Positions 1-9,968 of a stretch of DNA of 64,000 nt are shown in pieces (within the stretch, counting starts at the first letter, position 1; every line of letters begins with the position of its first letter). The notes beneath the pieces were generated by a model that saw nothing but the letters and a program-made list of their open reading frames with translations, ran no database searches and was not told the origin of the DNA. Where the stretch lies: contig CBDBMH010000001.1 in assembly GCA_965207275.1 (NCBI GenBank), forward strand, positions 372,001 to 436,000. Direction: 5' to 3'. The position numbers were made by a program, and so were the translations under genes. This DNA is from Bin22 sp965207275 (GTDB taxonomy: Bacteria > Chloroflexota > Dehalococcoidia > Lucifugimonadales > UBA3495).

Positions 1-1
1 G

Positions 2-358
2 GCCATGAAGGTGCAGCGCCTGATCAAGGAGGAGTACGCCCGGGTCCTGCAGGGAGTGGACTTTCTGGTGACGCCCACTGCACCGGTGCCCGCCCCGCGC
101 ATTGATGCGGTGGACATTGAATTGGGCGGCGAAACCCACCGCGTCCGTGGCCCCGGTTCCGGGTTCATCTCCCGCAACACCAGCCCCATGAACGGCAACG
201 GCCTGCCGTCCATCACCGTGCCCTGCGGGTTCAGCGACGGCGGTCTTCCCATTGGCGTCCAGTTCATCGGCCGCCCCTTCGAAGAAGGCCTGCTGTTCCA
301 GGTGGCCTCGGGCTACGAACAGGTCTCCCCCAGCAAGGGGATACGGCCCCAGGTTTAG
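2..358 (+). CDS. Amidase family protein, C-terminal fragment cut by window edge
   Basis: Only the last ~118 residues are visible; the frame is open to the left edge, so the gene begins outside the window. The stretch NGNGLPSITVPCGF followed by GLPIGVQFIGRP is the conserved C-terminal segment of the amidase signature family (GatA-type and related amidases), which hydrolyse amides with a Ser-cisSer-Lys triad. The triad lies upstream and cannot be seen. Nothing here separates a true GatA from a catabolic amidase; a lone gene without gatB or gatC next to it favours a general amidase (inference). A strong hairpin follows about 30 bp after the stop. Confidence 0.85.
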   Translation, partial: AMKVQRLIKEEYARVLQGVDFLVTPTAPVPAPRIDAVDIELGGETHRVRGPGSGFISRNTSPMNGNGLPSITVPCGFSDGGLPIGVQFIGRPFEEGLLFQVASGYEQVSPSKGIRPQV

Positions 359-387
359 CCCCAGCGTTTTTGCGTGGTCAGAACAGA

Positions 388-416
388 GTAGGGGCGGGAT
401 TGAAACCCGCCTCTGC
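388..416. terminator. Hairpin terminator after amidase
   Basis: An 11-bp stem (GTAGGGGCGGG with CCCGCCTCTGC, two G-T wobbles) encloses the loop ATTGAAA and is followed by AACTTTCTT. It lies between the converging amidase gene (ends 358) and the minus-strand small gene (ends 495), so it may serve both. Confidence 0.6.
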
Positions 417-494
417 AACTTTCTTAAAGCCTCTCCCAATCGGATACCATTCGAGCCACGCACACCAACCGGAAGGCGCCCGGCCGCCTGTCCT

Positions 495-803
495 TCACGA
501 CTCCAGCTTCAGAAGAATCGGTCGAATCTTCGTATTCCAGTAGTCATCATCGCCCGCCTGCCGCAGTTCCTCCACCAGTTGCGCCATGTCCTCCCCCACG
601 GTCTCGCCCAACTGGGCAGCGGTGCGGTCGCCGGCCAGCACAGTCACCGCCTCCCTCAACCTCATCACATACTCTGCCACTTCAAGGGCCGCCCGGTCCG
701 AGGCGGAGCGGGTCTGCAGGGCCTCCAGCTTTTCCAGCCACTCCAGCCCCCTTTCAGCATCTTCAAACATATCATCCAGGGCATTAATCGTCGTCAAGGC
801 CAA
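495..803 (-). CDS. Small helical hypothetical protein (102 aa)
   Basis: No family recognised. The product is 102 residues, acidic, and almost entirely predicted helix, rich in Leu, Glu, Ala and Arg with heptad-like spacing in the first 50 residues (DMFEDAERGLEWLEKLEAL). It has no signal peptide or membrane segment, so it is probably cytoplasmic and perhaps a short coiled coil. The codon usage is GC-rich like the neighbours and the frame is clean, which supports a real gene. It stands alone, with a repeat-rich gap upstream. Confidence 0.5.
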   Translation of the reverse strand: MALTTINALDDMFEDAERGLEWLEKLEALQTRSASDRAALEVAEYVMRLREAVTVLAGDRTAAQLGETVGEDMAQLVEELRQAGDDDYWNTKIRPILLKLES

Positions 804-1003
804 ACCTCCGTATTCATCGCCCGGTCAGTCGAGTTGGGCGGCACAACAGGGAGCGGATTCCACCCCGCCGAGGCGCCCCAACGCGCCCATTTCTTATGCA
901 TAACGATGTAAGTATACATCCCTCCCTCAGCAAAGGTATGATGCCAGTCTGCCGGTCCAAGGCAATCGCGCCTTAAATGGAGGCTGATACTTGGAACAGC
1001 GGC

Positions 1004-1119
1004 CATGTCGCCCTGAGCATGCCGAAGGGCCTAAAATCCTACCCACCGGTCTGGCCTCAGGTCCGAAAGCACGTTTGTAAGATGGATTCTAGACTCTTCG
1101 GCTTCTTTCAGAGTGACAG
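1004..1119 (+). repeat. Dispersed repeat family 1, copy A
   Basis: Begins CATGTCGCCCTGAGC and ends with a CTTCGGCTTC...AGAGTGACAG segment. The same order of motifs (CTGAGC..GCCGAAGGGCCT, then GGTCYGAAA, then a TTGTRRGATRGAGTT-like block, then CTTCGGCTTCGCTCAGAATGAC) recurs at 30113-30230 and 47414-47527, all on the plus strand. This copy is the most diverged. Confidence 0.75.
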
Positions 1120-1317
1120 TTTGTTAAAACGCCATCGCCCGGGTGACACCTGCCTCTTGATGCCCTGGCTAACCCTTCCCTACCATAATCCCATGGCCCA
1201 TTCACGACCTGGCCCTGCCAATCTCCGATCATCCCTTTCCCTGAAGGGGCGGATTCCGCCTCAGGCGGACCCCTGGCGGGGGAGGCTGGAGGAGAGGACG
1301 TCTCCCTGGCTCCAGGC

Positions 1318-1475
1318 TGGAAAGTGGCCCAAAATGGCCCGGGATGGCCCACCCGGTCTACCCTTTTCCTATCTGGAAAGCGGCCCATTTTCGGGCCACC
1401 GGGGCGCCATCCGACCCACTTTCCAGATACGAAACGGCCCAAAATGGCCCAAAATGGCGCGGAAATCAAAAAAAT
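1318..1475 (+). repeat. 11-bp-period GGCCCAAAATG array, copy 1
   Basis: Two short tandem blocks with the unit GGCCCAAAATG (about one helical turn) lie at 1326-1350 and 1436-1460. The middle holds a TATCTGGAAAG/CTTTCCAGATA inverted repeat (around 1371 and 1418) and a CGGCCCATTTTCGGGCC palindrome. The right block is followed by a CAAAAAAATT run. A second copy lies inverted at 22247-22440, with near identity over about 50 bp around ATACGAAACGGCCC. Confidence 0.8.
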
Positions 1476-1569
1476 TGCATTATCTGAAGACCTTAAGGCC
1501 GGCGAATCCCCTGCCTTTGGATGAAAGGGAGGATACCCCGTCGTTCCCGCGCCGGGAGACCATGGCATA

Positions 1570-1725
1570 ACCGTCACTCCGGCGGAAGCCGGAATCCGGA
1601 AGGACTTGGGGCTGGTACTGACGCAGGGCAGATTGAACCGGCAATCTGTCTGGGTCCCAGGTTACGCAAAGTTCCCGCGCCGGTAGAATATCCGCCTCTG
1701 GCGGGCGGGAACTCGAACCGGGAGA
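1570..1725 (+). repeat. Composite dispersed repeat, copy 1
   Basis: Starts with a CCGTCACTCCGGCGGAAGCC palindrome-containing unit, then about 100 bp including GTACTGACGCAGGGCAGATT, GGTTACGCAAAGTTCCCGC and GGCGGGAACTCG. The reverse complement of 29100-29262 shows the same blocks in the same order. It is non-coding and ends about 165 bp upstream of the aminotransferase start. Confidence 0.7.
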
Positions 1726-1856
1726 AAGGGCGCTTTTCCCTTGTACGACAGCTGAACGCCTCTTGTCGGAATCAAGGTGCGATTGCCCTGGCTGCCGGTC
1801 TGGCTTCCATTGCTGTCGCCCGTCCCAGAGTAGTCACCGGGGCAAGCGGAACGGCG

Positions 1857-1862
1857 TATAAT
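1857..1862 (+). promoter_or_regulatory. -10 box of aminotransferase gene
   Basis: A perfect TATAAT lies 28 bp before the GTG start at 1890. No good -35 is visible at 16-18 bp. The ribosome binding site CCAGGGGG lies about 7 bp before the GTG. Confidence 0.4.
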
Positions 1863-1889
1863 GGCAGCCAAAACCCAGGGGGTGCCGCC

Positions 1890-3050
1890 GTGGATGTTCA
1901 AAGACTTCGAGAAGAGATTCCGGTCCTGGGTAACGTGACCTATCTCAACACCGGCTGGTCCGGGCCTCCGCCCCGCCGGGTGGCCCAGGCCCTGAAGGAC
2001 CGCATTGATCTGGAACTCTACGATGGCCCCACATCGCCGCAGGTCTACGAATCCGGGAGGGATGTCCAGGACCGGGCCCGACAGGCCGCTGCCCGGCTGT
2101 TCAACTGCGACCCGGACGAAGCGCTGGTAACCCGCAACACCACCGAGGGCCTGAACATTGTCCTCAGCGGACTCGACTGGCAGGCGGGGGACGAAATCAT
2201 CACCTGTAACCTGGAGCACAGTTCCGTCCTCTTGACCAGCCTGGCCACCGCCCGGCGCCACAACCTTAAGGTGCGTGTCGTGGACCTGGACCCCCACGAC
2301 TCCCGCGAGACCATCCTGGGCAAGTTCGAGTCGGCTTTCACTCCCCGCACCCGCATGATCTTCGTCAGCCACGTCGAGTACTCCACCGGCCTCAGGATGC
2401 CGGCGCCCGAGCTAACCCGGCTGGCCCACGATAGGGGAGCCCACATCATGCTGGACGGCGCCCAGACGGGCGGCCACCTTGAGCTGGACGTGGCAGCGGG
2501 GGGATTCGACTTTTACTCCATTCCGGGCCAGAAATGGTTGCTCGGCTACGAGGGCGTGGGGGCCCTGTACATTCGCCGCGACCTCATCGAGCGGGTCCAC
2601 CCGGCCCACTCCGGCGGTCGGGCCGTTGTGCAGCCCGTGGACTACGACCATGTACAGTTAAACTCCGCCGACATGGATAAGTTCCATGGCGGCTCGTCCA
2701 GTGTCCCGTTGCAGGCCGCCTTTGTAGAGGCCGTCAGCTTCATCGAGGAAGTGGGCGTCCCCAATATAGAGGAGCGCAATCGTCAGCTTGCCGCCCAACT
2801 CAAGGAACAGCTGGCCGACATCCCCGGCCTGCATATCTACTCCCCCACGGAGACGGACCTGTCCTCGGGCCTGGTATCCTTCGCCCTGGCCGGTTGGGAA
2901 CCGACAGCGGCGGTGGCCCGCCTGTGGGACGAACACCGCATCGTAGTCCGCCAGGTGGAGTACCCGCCAGGAATCCGCGCCTCCCTCCACTTCTTCAACA
3001 CCGAGGACGAGGTGGACCGGCTGGCCCGGGCGGTGAAGGGTCTGGCCTAG
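1890..3050 (+). CDS. Class V aminotransferase (PLP-dependent), cysteine desulfurase/epimerase-like
   Basis: 386 residues. PLP enzymes of this class act as aminotransferases, cysteine desulfurases or isopenicillin-N epimerase-like enzymes. Visible marks are the N-terminal TYLNTGWSGPPP segment, TRNTTEGLNIVLSGL (cofactor phosphate region), LDGAQTGGH (PLP-ring Asp and Gln) and the cofactor lysine in PGQKWLLGYEGVGALYI. I chose GTG at 1890 because it has an AGGGGG ribosome binding site and a TATAAT upstream. A longer open frame back to 1521 only reads through a dispersed repeat. Substrate is unknown; no Fe-S scaffold partner is adjacent, so a desulfurase role is not favoured. It converges with the next gene, overlapping it by 4 bp. 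Confidence 0.88.
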   Translation: MDVQRLREEIPVLGNVTYLNTGWSGPPPRRVAQALKDRIDLELYDGPTSPQVYESGRDVQDRARQAAARLFNCDPDEALVTRNTTEGLNIVLSGLDWQAGDEIITCNLEHSSVLLTSLATARRHNLKVRVVDLDPHDSRETILGKFESAFTPRTRMIFVSHVEYSTGLRMPAPELTRLAHDRGAHIMLDGAQTGGHLELDVAAGGFDFYSIPGQKWLLGYEGVGALYIRRDLIERVHPAHSGGRAVVQPVDYDHVQLNSADMDKFHGGSSSVPLQAAFVEAVSFIEEVGVPNIEERNRQLAAQLKEQLADIPGLHIYSPTETDLSSGLVSFALAGWEPTAAVARLWDEHRIVVRQVEYPPGIRASLHFFNTEDEVDRLARAVKGLA

Positions 3051-4006
3051 CTCGTAGGACGCGCTCCTTCAAAATACCGCCTTGGATTTTCAATCATCAT
3101 CCGGTCGACCACGCTCTGCGGCACCCCCGCTTCCATCAGCCGGGGAATGACCGCTCTAATCAGCCACAGGTAGCCGTCCGGATTTTCATCCCGGGTGGGC
3201 ATCCCCGGGGAGCCGATGCGGGACAGAACGATGTTCCAGTCGTGGGACAGCATCATGTTGGCGTCCAGGCCCTCGTCCAGCCGCTCCTTCAGGTAGTCGG
3301 TCCGTTCCTGCCAGGAGGGCAGGTTGGGGCGGCCAAATGGATTGTTGATGTCCCAACCCAGCCATACTCCAAGACGGGCCAGTTCGTGGTGGTACTCGGG
3401 GTCGAGGGTGTTGTTGATGTGCCCCACGTAGATATTGTGCGGTTCCACCCCCTCCTCCTTCATAATGCGCACCTGCACCTCTCCGATTCGTGACTCTGCC
3501 GGCGTGTGGGTGGTGACCGGCACGCCCGTCCGCAGGTGGGTCCGGGCCGAGGCCCGCAGCATCAACTCCTCCTGTTCAGTAATGGGGTCGCTGGTAGCCA
3601 CCTTGATGATGCCGGCCCGAATGCCCGTGCCCTCAATTCCCTGCTCGATTTCCCGCACCCACAGGTCGGCAATGAAGTCCTTGTCCCGGCCCCAGAAGCT
3701 GCGGGGCACATCCAGCCAGCAGCCGGTGCAGCAAATGAACTGTACCCCGGTCTTTTCCGAGACCTCCTTCATAAGTACTACGTCCCGCCCCAGGTCCAGG
3801 GGAGAGACCTCGACCACCGTGTCCACTCCGCCTGCCCTGGCCTCGCTAAAGGACTCCAGGGCCAGCTCCAGGCATTGGTGCCGCAACTCCAGCTCATAGT
3901 AGGTCTGCCGTATGCCGGCCGAGGAATCAATCAGGTGTTCGTGGGGCAGGGTAAACCCCAGGTCTCTCGTATCCAGGGACCCCAGCACCGAGTTTATGGT
4001 TGCCAT
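3047..4006 (-). CDS. Phosphotriesterase-family metal-dependent hydrolase
   Basis: 319 residues, the usual size for the phosphotriesterase/lactonase TIM-barrel family with a binuclear metal centre. Metal ligands can be followed in order: the HEH pair in TLPHEHLID (residues ~21-25), the bridging Lys in GIIKVAT, His in PVTTHTPAES, His in IYVGHINNT and the last Asp in LSHDWN. All key residues are present, so it should be active. The natural substrate is not readable; family members hydrolyse lactones or phosphotriesters. Divergently transcribed from the M24 peptidase gene, with 160 bp between the starts. Confidence 0.88.
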   Translation of the reverse strand: MATINSVLGSLDTRDLGFTLPHEHLIDSSAGIRQTYYELELRHQCLELALESFSEARAGGVDTVVEVSPLDLGRDVVLMKEVSEKTGVQFICCTGCWLDVPRSFWGRDKDFIADLWVREIEQGIEGTGIRAGIIKVATSDPITEQEELMLRASARTHLRTGVPVTTHTPAESRIGEVQVRIMKEEGVEPHNIYVGHINNTLDPEYHHELARLGVWLGWDINNPFGRPNLPSWQERTDYLKERLDEGLDANMMLSHDWNIVLSRIGSPGMPTRDENPDGYLWLIRAVIPRLMEAGVPQSVVDRMMIENPRRYFEGARPTS

Positions 4007-4167
4007 GCGACGCCTCCCAGTGGCCCGGTATGGCCCGGGCGAATTCGGACCCGTGGTACCTGTTCTGCCGGATTATACAGGCCTGGACCCTATCGGCGGT
4101 GATAAAATCAACCCATCGTCTCACGTTCGAGGGAATCGGCCCATCACCGGGAATCAGAAGGAGCGAA

Positions 4168-5319
4168 ATGCCTTTGCATTTTACCGAACTGGAGCTGGCA
4201 CAACGCAGGGTCAACGTTGTCTCCGAACTAAATGCCAGGGGGCTGGCGGCCCTGCTGATTTTCCGGCAGGAAAGCATGTACTATCTGACCGGTTACGATA
4301 CCACCGGCTATTCCCAGTTCCAGTGCCTCTACCTGGGCGCCGACCGGCGACTGGTCCTTCTCACCAGGTCCGCCGACCTGCGGCAGGCCCGGTTGACCTC
4401 GGTTATCGAGGACATCCGCCTCTGGGTGGACAGCGCCAACAGCAACCCTGGTCTGGACCTCTGGCAGATTCTGGAGGAGCAGGGCTGCCGAGGCCAGCGG
4501 GTAGGCGTGGAAATGGAAGCCTGGTGCCTGACCGCCGCCCGGTGGGAGCAGGTAAAAGAGGCTGTCGCTGGCCGCTGTGAGTTTGAGGACTGTTCGGAAC
4601 TCGTGAGCCAGTTCCGCCTGGTGAAGAGCAAAGCTGAATTGGGGTACGTCCGTCGTGCGGCGACCCTGGCCGACGATGCGCTGGCAGCGGCCCACCGACT
4701 GGCCAAGCCCGGGACGCCGGAGCAGGAGGTGCTGGCCGGTATGCACTCGGTGGTTTTCCAGGGCGGCGGCGACTATGCAGCCTCCCGCTACATCATCGGA
4801 TCAGGGGAAAACGCCCTGATGGTGCGAAACTTCACCGGCTACGGAAGTCTAGGGGACAACGACCAACTGCAACTGGAGTTCGGCGGGGCCTTCCGTCATT
4901 ACCATTCCTGCCTGATGCGGACTATTCTTACGGGAGAAGCCAGCCCTCGGCAGGTTGCCATGCATGCCGCCTGCCGCGACGCCCTCCAGGCCTGCAAGGA
5001 GGCAGCCCGCCCGGGTTCCACCTACGGCGACATCTTCGCCGCCCACGCCGACGCCCTTGACCGCGCCGGATTTGGCGAACATCGCCTGAACGCCTGCGGC
5101 TACAGTCTGGGCGCACTGTACCCGCCCACCTGGATGGACTGGCCCATGATTTTCCGGGGCAATCCCGTGGTAGTGCAGCCCAACATGGTCATTTTCATGC
5201 ACATGATTCTGTTGGACTGGGACCGCAAGCTCGCCATGTCGGTTGGTGATACCGTGCTCATCACCCCGAACGGGTGCGAGACGTTGACGAAGATGGGTAC
5301 GGATTTGGTGGTGAACTGA
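4168..5319 (+). CDS. M24-family peptidase-like protein with atypical metal site (ectoine hydrolase/creatinase-like)
   Basis: 383 residues with an N-terminal creatinase_N-like domain and a C-terminal pita-bread M24 fold. Start chosen at ATG 4168, after GAAGGAGCGAA. The classic M24 ligand pattern DxG...SDxTRT is replaced by LQLEFGGAFRHYHSCLMRTI, and the C-terminal Glu ligand motifs are not evident (MHMILLDW, MSVGDTVLIT). This resembles the ectoine-hydrolase/creatinase-like branch, where metal is often absent and His residues act (family knowledge). The substrate is therefore probably a small amide or modified amino acid rather than an Xaa-Pro peptide (inference). Compare the canonical M24 gene at 45145. 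Confidence 0.85.
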   Translation: MPLHFTELELAQRRVNVVSELNARGLAALLIFRQESMYYLTGYDTTGYSQFQCLYLGADRRLVLLTRSADLRQARLTSVIEDIRLWVDSANSNPGLDLWQILEEQGCRGQRVGVEMEAWCLTAARWEQVKEAVAGRCEFEDCSELVSQFRLVKSKAELGYVRRAATLADDALAAAHRLAKPGTPEQEVLAGMHSVVFQGGGDYAASRYIIGSGENALMVRNFTGYGSLGDNDQLQLEFGGAFRHYHSCLMRTILTGEASPRQVAMHAACRDALQACKEAARPGSTYGDIFAAHADALDRAGFGEHRLNACGYSLGALYPPTWMDWPMIFRGNPVVVQPNMVIFMHMILLDWDRKLAMSVGDTVLITPNGCETLTKMGTDLVVN

Positions 5320-5535
5320 TAGCTGGCAATATGGCGGGGCCGAGCGGCAGGACCGCAACACGCTGGGGTGGGCTGAGACCCGCCCTCCCTGCCTTGCAAG
5401 CGCCGATGCCGGCCAGTACTGCCCGATATGGAACTCTGAACAGTTAGATCGCGAAAGTGTAATGTATCAATCCTCAGCAGGCTGTATCATAATGCCATCG
5501 GTGCCTCCCCCAAAACACGGAAAGGAGCAGATAAC

Positions 5536-5931
5536 ATGACGACCACTGAACAGCAGTCCACTCTCAAGCCCTACGTGGTCCACGCTGTGGGCGACGCCTC
5601 GCAGACCATCCAGACCCCCGGCATGGTGCGCCAGCCGGCCGTCAACCCCGGCAAGGGTGACACCACCAGGATATGGATGGGCAAGGTCACCGCGGCGCCC
5701 CTGGAGAAGGGCCCACCCCACACTCACCTGGAGGCGGAAACCGCCGCCTACGTGATGCAGGGCAGGGTACGGGTGTGGTTCGGCGAGAACATGGAGGATT
5801 GGATCGAAGCCGGACCTGGCGACTTCCTCTTCGTGCCCTCGCATACGCCGCACATCGAAGAGAACCCTTACGAGGAAGAGATGGTGGCTATTCTCTGCCG
5901 GGCTCCGGACAACATAGTGCAGAACCTCTAG
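5536..5931 (+). CDS. Cupin-domain protein
   Basis: 131 residues, a single small beta-barrel cupin. The first metal motif is GPPHTHLEAETAAYVMQGRV (His, His, Glu spacing), and the second is PGDFLFVPSHTPHIEEN with its His. Such proteins bind a metal and act as small dioxygenases, isomerases or sensors; none can be assigned here. AAAGGAGCAGATAAC precedes the ATG. It overlaps the convergent dienelactone hydrolase gene by 4 bp at the 3' end. Confidence 0.85.
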   Translation: MTTTEQQSTLKPYVVHAVGDASQTIQTPGMVRQPAVNPGKGDTTRIWMGKVTAAPLEKGPPHTHLEAETAAYVMQGRVRVWFGENMEDWIEAGPGDFLFVPSHTPHIEENPYEEEMVAILCRAPDNIVQNL

Positions 5932-6641
5932 ACCTTGAGATGCCTGGCAAAGAACTCCACCGTAACCGGCCACGACTCCCGGGCCGCCTCTTCGTGGTAC
6001 CTGGCCGGCTGCGTGTGGTCAAGGAAGGCATGCCCGGCCCCGGCATAGGTCCGGAAGTCATGCGCCTTGCCCAGCCGGGTCAGTTCAGCGTCCAGCTTCA
6101 TCATGTCCTCCTGTGAGGGGTTGGCATCCACTGCTCCAAAGTGGAACAACATGGGGCAGTGGATGCCGTCCGCCAGCGCAAAGGGGGTCGCCGTGGCATT
6201 GCCCACGGTAGCCATAATGTTGCCGCCATAGTAGGGCGCCGCCGCTCGGTAGTGCGGGTTGGTGGCCGCTGACAGCCAGGCAATACGGCCTCCGGAGCAG
6301 AAGCCGATAATCCCGATGCGATCGGCGTCAACTGCCGGGTGATTCCGCAAAAAATCCACGGTGGCGTTCATGTCGGCAATGGTCTCCAGGTCGTTCAGGA
6401 ACTGGCCGGCCGCCTGTCCTCCGGCCAGCGCCTCCGCCGGCACCCGGTGGAACCGGTTGGGGGCGACGGCTGCGTAGCCCTCTTCCGCCAGCCTATCTGC
6501 AATACTTTGGGTGAAATCTCCCACGCCGCTGGCGGGGTGGGCTATCACTATGGCGGGGAACGGACCTGAACCCGACGGCACACTGGCGTACAGGTCCATT
6601 TCCAAGCCTTCTACCGCTACCTTTTCCCAGAATGAGGGCAT
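5928..6641 (-). CDS. Dienelactone hydrolase family protein
   Basis: 237 residues, alpha/beta-hydrolase fold. The nucleophile is Cys in IGFCSGGR (dienelactone-hydrolase style rather than Ser), Asp lies in FGAVDANPS and His in AGAGHAFLD, so the triad is complete. Family members open enol-lactone rings in chlorocatechol-type pathways, but many have other ester substrates. The start at ATG 6641 follows GGAGGAGGATACCAGT; a much longer open frame upstream runs antisense through the carboxylase gene and is not real. Divergent from the carboxyltransferase gene with 84 bp between. Confidence 0.88.
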   Translation of the reverse strand: MPSFWEKVAVEGLEMDLYASVPSGSGPFPAIVIAHPASGVGDFTQSIADRLAEEGYAAVAPNRFHRVPAEALAGGQAAGQFLNDLETIADMNATVDFLRNHPAVDADRIGIIGFCSGGRIAWLSAATNPHYRAAAPYYGGNIMATVGNATATPFALADGIHCPMLFHFGAVDANPSQEDMMKLDAELTRLGKAHDFRTYAGAGHAFLDHTQPARYHEEAARESWPVTVEFFARHLKV

Positions 6642-6725
6642 ACTGGTATCCTCCTCCGTGAAACTTCGTGCCAGTTCGTAGATAATAATACTATAGGCAT
6701 AAAGACACATCGCCCCGGAGAGAGC

Positions 6726-8333
<1,608 letters not shown>

Positions 8334-8350
8334 TGGAGATATCCTTATGC

Positions 8351-8377
8351 CCGTCTTTCCGGCGCAGGCCGGAATCC
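8351..8377 (+). repeat. Short dispersed palindromic repeat (CCGTC..CCGG type)
   Basis: CCGTCTTTCCGGCGCAGGCC followed by GGAATCC, in the 132-bp gap between carboxyltransferase and biotin carboxylase genes. Related units lie at 1570, 29228 (inverted) and 35151. It resembles REP-type intergenic repeats. Confidence 0.6.
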
Positions 8378-8465
8378 ATAAAGGCAAGTCAGAGCAAACG
8401 CACTCGTAAGGTACCTCTGCACAAATCCTTTCCACCTTTGCTGAGGGAAAGTTAGGATGGGGGTG

Positions 8466-9968
8466 ATGTTCACAAGAGTCCTGGTAGCCAACCGAGGCGA
8501 AATCGCGGTCCGTATCAATCGGACCCTGCGCGCGATGGGCATCGCCCCGGTGGCCGTTTATTCCGACCCGGATACCGGCGCCCCCCACGTGGCTACTGCC
8601 GACTACTCCATCGCCCTTCCCGGCAACACACCCGAGGAAACCTACCTGGACATCCCAACTATTATCCGCGCTGCCCTGGAAAGCGGCGCTGAGGCCATCC
8701 ACCCTGGCTATGGTTTCTTGTCGGAAAATCCCCGCTTCGCCCGCGCATGTTCGGACGCCGGTATAACCTTTATCGGCCCTTCGCCGGAAAGCATGGAAAC
8801 CATGGGCGACAAGTTGCATTCCAAGTCCATCGCACAAGCCGCAGGGGTACCTGTGGTACCTAGTTCCGCTGTCTGCTTGCGGGAAGACCTGGAGGCGTCG
8901 GACTTTGTTGCCCGGTGGGGCCTCCCCGTGATGGTCAAGGCTGCCGCCGGGGGTGGCGGCCGGGGGATGCGCCTGGTGCATGACCGGCACGACCTGGACG
9001 CCGCGCTGGATTCTGCCGGAAGAGAGGCCCTGGCCGCCTTTGGCGACGGCCGGGTATTCCTGGAGCGTTACGTCGCCAACCCCCGCCACGTGGAGGTTCA
9101 GATACTGGCGGACAATGCCGGCCATACCATCCACCTGGGCGAGAGGGAATGCAGCATCCAACGGCGCCACCAGAAGATTGTTGAGGAGACTCCATCACCG
9201 GCCCTGTCGTCCGACCTGCGCCGCCGCCTGGGCGAGGCCGCCGTGGCCGTGGCCCGGGGCGCCGGCTACGTCAACGCCGGCACCGTTGAGTTCCTGCTGG
9301 ACGCCCGGAGTGGAGAGTTCTACTTCCTGGAAACGAACGCCCGGCTACAGGTGGAACACCCAGTTACCGAGGCCGTCCTGGGACTGGACATGGTAGATTG
9401 GCAGGTCCGGATCGCGAGGGGTGAATACCTGACGCTCCAGCAGACCGACATACAGCCCCGGGGCCACGCCATCGAGGCCCGAATTTACGCGGAAGACCCC
9501 TACAGCGACTTCGCACCATCCACCGGCACGCTGCTCCGTTGGCGACCTCCCCAGGGGCCCGGCCTGCGCCTGGACAGCGGTGTGGCGGAAGGGCAGGAAG
9601 TATCCATCTACTACGACCCCATGTTGGCCAAGCTGGTTGCCTGGGGACCCGACCGTGAGACCAGCCGCCGCCGGCTGGAGGTGGCCCTGTCCCAGTTCCA
9701 GGTCCTGGGCGTGCTCACCAACATTCCGTTGCTACGCTCGGTCTTGACTCATCCCCAGTTTCAAAGCAGCGACTACGATACAGGCTTCCTGGAATGGAAC
9801 CCGGCAATAACCGTCCCGTCCCCACCTGCGGAGACCCTTACCCTGGCCCACTTCCTGGCGACTTGGGCGGCCGGCCACCCGTCTGGCCCCGGCGCTTCAC
9901 CCGCCGGAGAGGGCGGACTGAAACGCGACAACCCGTGGCAGTCCGCCGCCCCCCGGAGGTTGCCATGA
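8466..9968 (+). CDS. Biotin carboxylase subunit of acyl-CoA carboxylase
   Basis: 500 residues, an ATP-grasp enzyme that carboxylates biotin on the carrier protein. Domains in order: N-terminal VLVANRGEIAVRINR, glycine-rich ATP loop KAAAGGGGRGMRL, ERECSIQRRHQKIVEETPS and the catalytic FLETNARLQVEHPVTE, then the C-terminal lid domain. Two starts are possible, 8457 and 8466; 8466 gives the usual MFxRVLVANRGE with AGGA 8 bp upstream. Unlike many alpha subunits it stops after the carboxylase part. The carrier domain is a separate gene whose ATG overlaps this stop (ATGA), indicating translational coupling. Confidence 0.92.
   Translation: MFTRVLVANRGEIAVRINRTLRAMGIAPVAVYSDPDTGAPHVATADYSIALPGNTPEETYLDIPTIIRAALESGAEAIHPGYGFLSENPRFARACSDAGITFIGPSPESMETMGDKLHSKSIAQAAGVPVVPSSAVCLREDLEASDFVARWGLPVMVKAAAGGGGRGMRLVHDRHDLDAALDSAGREALAAFGDGRVFLERYVANPRHVEVQILADNAGHTIHLGERECSIQRRHQKIVEETPSPALSSDLRRRLGEAAVAVARGAGYVNAGTVEFLLDARSGEFYFLETNARLQVEHPVTEAVLGLDMVDWQVRIARGEYLTLQQTDIQPRGHAIEARIYAEDPYSDFAPSTGTLLRWRPPQGPGLRLDSGVAEGQEVSIYYDPMLAKLVAWGPDRETSRRRLEVALSQFQVLGVLTNIPLLRSVLTHPQFQSSDYDTGFLEWNPAITVPSPPAETLTLAHFLATWAAGHPSGPGASPAGEGGLKRDNPWQSAAPRRLP

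Larger units (their letters stand above)
804..1889. other. Repeat-rich intergenic region
   Basis: About 1.1 kb without a convincing gene. It contains, in order, one copy of a three-copy dispersed repeat (1004-1119), an 11-bp-period GGCCC array (1318-1475) and a composite repeat that recurs inverted near 29.1 kb (1570-1725). Small CCGCCTCAGGCGG-type palindromes lie near 1250. Open frames crossing this stretch on both strands pass straight through the repeats and are not credible genes. Confidence 0.7.

Noticed and set aside
380..470. tRNA-like fold on the minus strand around GCGGGTTTCAATCCCGC
   Set aside because: The arm resembles a T-arm, but the loop TTTCAAT does not match TTCRANY in register, and no anticodon or D-arm with proper pairing could be drawn. 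A terminator hairpin explains it better.
1318..1475. CRISPR array
   Set aside because: Units are 11 bp and contiguous, with no spacers of constant length and no cas genes in the window.
1521..1889. 123-codon upstream extension of the aminotransferase gene
   Set aside because: It reads through a dispersed repeat, has no ribosome site and adds nothing like the family's N-terminus; GTG 1890 has a strong site.
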